Translations under genes and position numbers: made by a program
From: Planctomycetota bacterium
GTDB taxonomy: Bacteria > Planctomycetota > Planctomycetia > Isosphaerales > Isosphaeraceae
DNA length: 6,498 nucleotides
Direction: 5' to 3'
Assembly (NCBI GenBank): GCA_021777685.1
Contig: JAJYDH010000375.1
Coordinates: 1-6,498, forward strand
Part shown: positions 5,363 through 6,498 of the stretch, in pieces
Numbering within the stretch: position 1 is the first letter of the stretch
How the letters are laid out: each line of letters starts with the position of its first letter
The notes under the pieces: model-generated
The model's database searches: none
Told to the model about the DNA's origin: nothing
What the model saw: only the letters and a program-made list of their open reading frames with translations

Positions 5363-5872
5363 TCATCCGGGCCCGGAAGTCTCCCGAGCGGGGCCCTCGC
5401 CGGGATGGGGATGGGGATGGGGGTGGGGGTGGCCGTGATGATGGCCGTGGCCGTGTTCCAGGGGAATCACCGCGGCCAGGACCAGCCGGCCCGACTCAAC
5501 GCCCTTGGTGCCGATCAGGCCGTCGGCGAGGTCGCGGATGACCCGGGTGGTCCCCCGGAGCATGATCACCTCCAGGCATCGCCGGGCGTCGAGATGGACG
5601 TGGGTCGTCGTCACGACCCGGTCGAGGTGGAGGTGCTGGAGTTCGGTCAGCCGCTCGGCGACCCGGCCGGCGTGATGGTCGTAGATCAGCGTCACGACGC
5701 CCATCGCCTCGCCGTCGTCGTCGGCGACGGCGTCCTCGATCAGGGCGGCGCGCATCAGCCCGCGCACCGCCTCGCTCCGGTTCGGGTAGCGATGCTCCTC
5801 GCGGTAGCGGTCGAACTTGTCGAGCAGCTCGCCGCCGATCGCCACGCTGAACCGGACCAGGGGCTCCTTCAC
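5363..5872 (-). CDS. nikR: Nickel-responsive transcriptional regulator NikR with His-rich C-terminal tail
   Basis: NikR is a tetrameric ribbon-helix-helix regulator that binds DNA when loaded with Ni(II), usually repressing nickel uptake. The GTG start at 5872 is set by GGAAAGG 7 nt upstream and gives 169 residues. Residues 5-45 are the ribbon-helix-helix domain (VRFSVAIGGELLDKFD, then RYPNRSEAVRGLMR). Residues 57-135 are the ACT-like nickel domain. The four nickel ligands of E. coli NikR (His76, His87, His89, Cys95) align here, all with an offset of +4, to His80, His91, His93 and Cys99. The protein is longer than the roughly 133 residues of E. coli NikR because of a tail with ten histidines at 140-156 in alternating His-Pro and His-Gly pattern, followed by a GC-rich end. 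The tail may bind extra metal. It follows the Gfo/Idh/MocA gene by 26 bp, so the two are probably cotranscribed. No nickel transporter or NikR-type operator (GTATGA-N16-TCATAC) is visible in the window. Confidence 0.94.
   Translation of the reverse strand: MKEPLVRFSVAIGGELLDKFDRYREEHRYPNRSEAVRGLMRAALIEDAVADDDGEAMGVVTLIYDHHAGRVAERLTELQHLHLDRVVTTTHVHLDARRCLEVIMLRGTTRVIRDLADGLIGTKGVESGRLVLAAVIPLEHGHGHHHGHPHPHPHPHPGEGPARETSGPG
5402..5429 (+). other. G-quadruplex-type G-tract opposite the nikR His-rich tail
   Basis: Five G-runs of 3, 4, 4, 5 and 5 bases are separated by AT, AT, AT and T. This meets the usual pattern for an intramolecular G-quadruplex with short loops. It is on the plus strand, which is the template for nikR, so the mRNA is C-rich here. 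The tract arises from the alternating His (CAC/CAT) and Pro (CCC) codons, so coding constraint alone may explain it. Confidence 0.55.
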
Positions 5873-5879
5873 GTCGGGA

Positions 5880-5886
5880 CCTTTCC
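5880..5886 (-). promoter_or_regulatory. nikR: Shine-Dalgarno site of nikR
   Basis: GGAAAGG on the minus strand lies 7 nt before the GTG at 5872 and within the 26-bp gap after the oxidoreductase stop. It supports the GTG start. The open frame continues upstream to 6232 but has no NikR homology there. Confidence 0.65.
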
Positions 5887-5898
5887 GGGCGATCGGGA

Positions 5899-6498
5899 TC
5901 AGCCCACCTTGGCGACGTCGACCCACTCGCCGCCCCGCTTCGAGCTGGCAACGGCGGCCTCGATGAACGCCATGCCGGCCACGCCGTCGACGATCCCCGG
6001 GTGCTCGAAGGGCGCGGGGCCCTTCTCGCCCAGGTTGGCGCGGATGGCCAGTTGCAGGCTCATGTGGAGGTTCGCCAGCGCCTCGTGGAAACCCTCGGGA
6101 TGCCCCGACGGGACGCGGATGTACGGCTTGATGGACGCCGGGAAGTAGCCGTACTCGGCCCCCAGGCGGTAGACCTTCACCGGCTGGCCGCCGGCATACT
6201 GCTTGAGGACGTTGTGCTCGGTGATCGACCATTCGAGCGTGCCGGTGGTCCCGCTGACCCGGAACCCGTTGTCATTCTGGGCGCCGATGGTGATCTGGGA
6301 GGCCGCTATCGTGGCGATCCCGCCGTTCTCCAGCTCGGCCAGGACGGTGAAGTCGTCGTCCAGCGACCGCCCCTTGACGAACGTGGTCAGGCGTGCGCTC
6401 AGGCGGGTCGCCGAGAGGCCGGCGACGAATCGGACGAACTCATAAGCATGCGTCCCGATATCTCCGCCGCATCCCGAGGCCCCCGCCTTGGACGGGTC
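5899..6498 (-). CDS. Gfo/Idh/MocA family NAD(P)-dependent oxidoreductase, C-terminal part
   Basis: The last 199 residues are visible; the start, with the Rossmann nucleotide-binding domain and the conserved lysine motif, lies beyond the right edge. The frame runs from 6498 to the stop without a break. Near the visible start is GCGGDIGTHAYEFVRFVAGL (visible residues 9-28), the family's Gly-rich D-x-G-x-H signature, where Asp13 and His17 correspond to the catalytic/substrate-binding pair of inositol dehydrogenase-type enzymes. The remainder is the alpha/beta C-terminal sheet domain (ELENGGIATIAASQ at 61-74, GTTGTLEW at 88-95) and a C-terminal helix ending EWVDVAKVG. Such enzymes oxidise or reduce sugars, inositols and related polyols; the substrate cannot be told. 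The gene is followed by nikR after 26 bp and probably shares its transcript. Planctomycetes carry many paralogues of this family, often in carbohydrate breakdown. Confidence 0.93.
   Translation of the reverse strand, partial: DPSKAGASGCGGDIGTHAYEFVRFVAGLSATRLSARLTTFVKGRSLDDDFTVLAELENGGIATIAASQITIGAQNDNGFRVSGTTGTLEWSITEHNVLKQYAGGQPVKVYRLGAEYGYFPASIKPYIRVPSGHPEGFHEALANLHMSLQLAIRANLGEKGPAPFEHPGIVDGVAGMAFIEAAVASSKRGGEWVDVAKVG

Noticed and set aside
4934..6148. Plus-strand open frame of 404 codons across the protease start, nikR and the oxidoreductase
   Set aside because: It crosses three minus-strand genes and two gaps and shows no recognisable protein pattern.
5873..6232. Upstream extension of the nikR reading frame as a longer protein
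   Set aside because: The extension is an Arg- and Gly-rich shadow of the oxidoreductase gene. The GTG at 5872 has a good ribosome site and gives a normal NikR N-terminus.
1..6498. A defence island, mobile element or CRISPR system
   Set aside because: No transposase, integrase, terminal repeats, tRNA or spaced direct repeats were seen. The DAC-like protein alone, without an effector neighbour, does not support a nucleotide-based defence system.

Overview
The window looks like chromosomal DNA from a planctomycete, most likely of the Isosphaeraceae type. This is inferred from the very high GC content, the short planctomycete-specific N-terminal export motif (ECLESRSLLS) on the secreted protease, a Tat-exported cysteine-rich copper-storage-type protein, and a divergent diadenylate-cyclase-like protein of a kind I associate with this phylum. 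No species can be named from the sequence alone. I see no mobile element, RNA gene or CRISPR array.

Layout: the plus strand carries only the 3' part of an ABC exporter gene (2-946). Everything else is on the minus strand. Read in the minus direction (right to left) there are: the 3' part of a Gfo/Idh/MocA oxidoreductase (5899-6498, cut by the window edge); nikR (5363-5872), 26 bp downstream and probably cotranscribed; a secreted subtilisin-like protease with a duplicated C-terminal module (3154-5184); a 476-residue protein with a degenerate diadenylate cyclase-like C-terminal domain (1607-3037); and a Tat-targeted four-helix-bundle copper-binding protein (1008-1466) that converges on the ABC gene. 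Start sites were set by Shine-Dalgarno matches. The starts of the copper protein and nikR are GTG, each with a purine-rich site 7 nt upstream.

Non-coding parts are short (26-178 bp) but hold structure. A 37-nt hairpin sits between the convergent ABC and copper-protein genes. A 22-nt hairpin follows the DAC-like gene. A nested 31-nt inverted repeat lies in the leader of the copper-protein gene, downstream of a TACAAT box. A 12-bp palindrome overlaps a possible extended -10 upstream of the protease. A G-quadruplex-type tract lies on the plus strand inside nikR, opposite the codons of its histidine-rich tail.

The genes do not form one obvious pathway. Two handle metals (copper storage and nickel-dependent repression), one is exported proteolysis, one is probably nucleotide signalling or sensing, one is sugar or polyol redox chemistry, and one is export. 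The items most worth a second look are the DAC-like protein that keeps DGA but lacks the RHR motif, the NikR with a ten-histidine C-terminal tail located next to an oxidoreductase rather than a nickel transporter, and the structured leader of the copper-protein gene. I found no convincing new multi-gene system.
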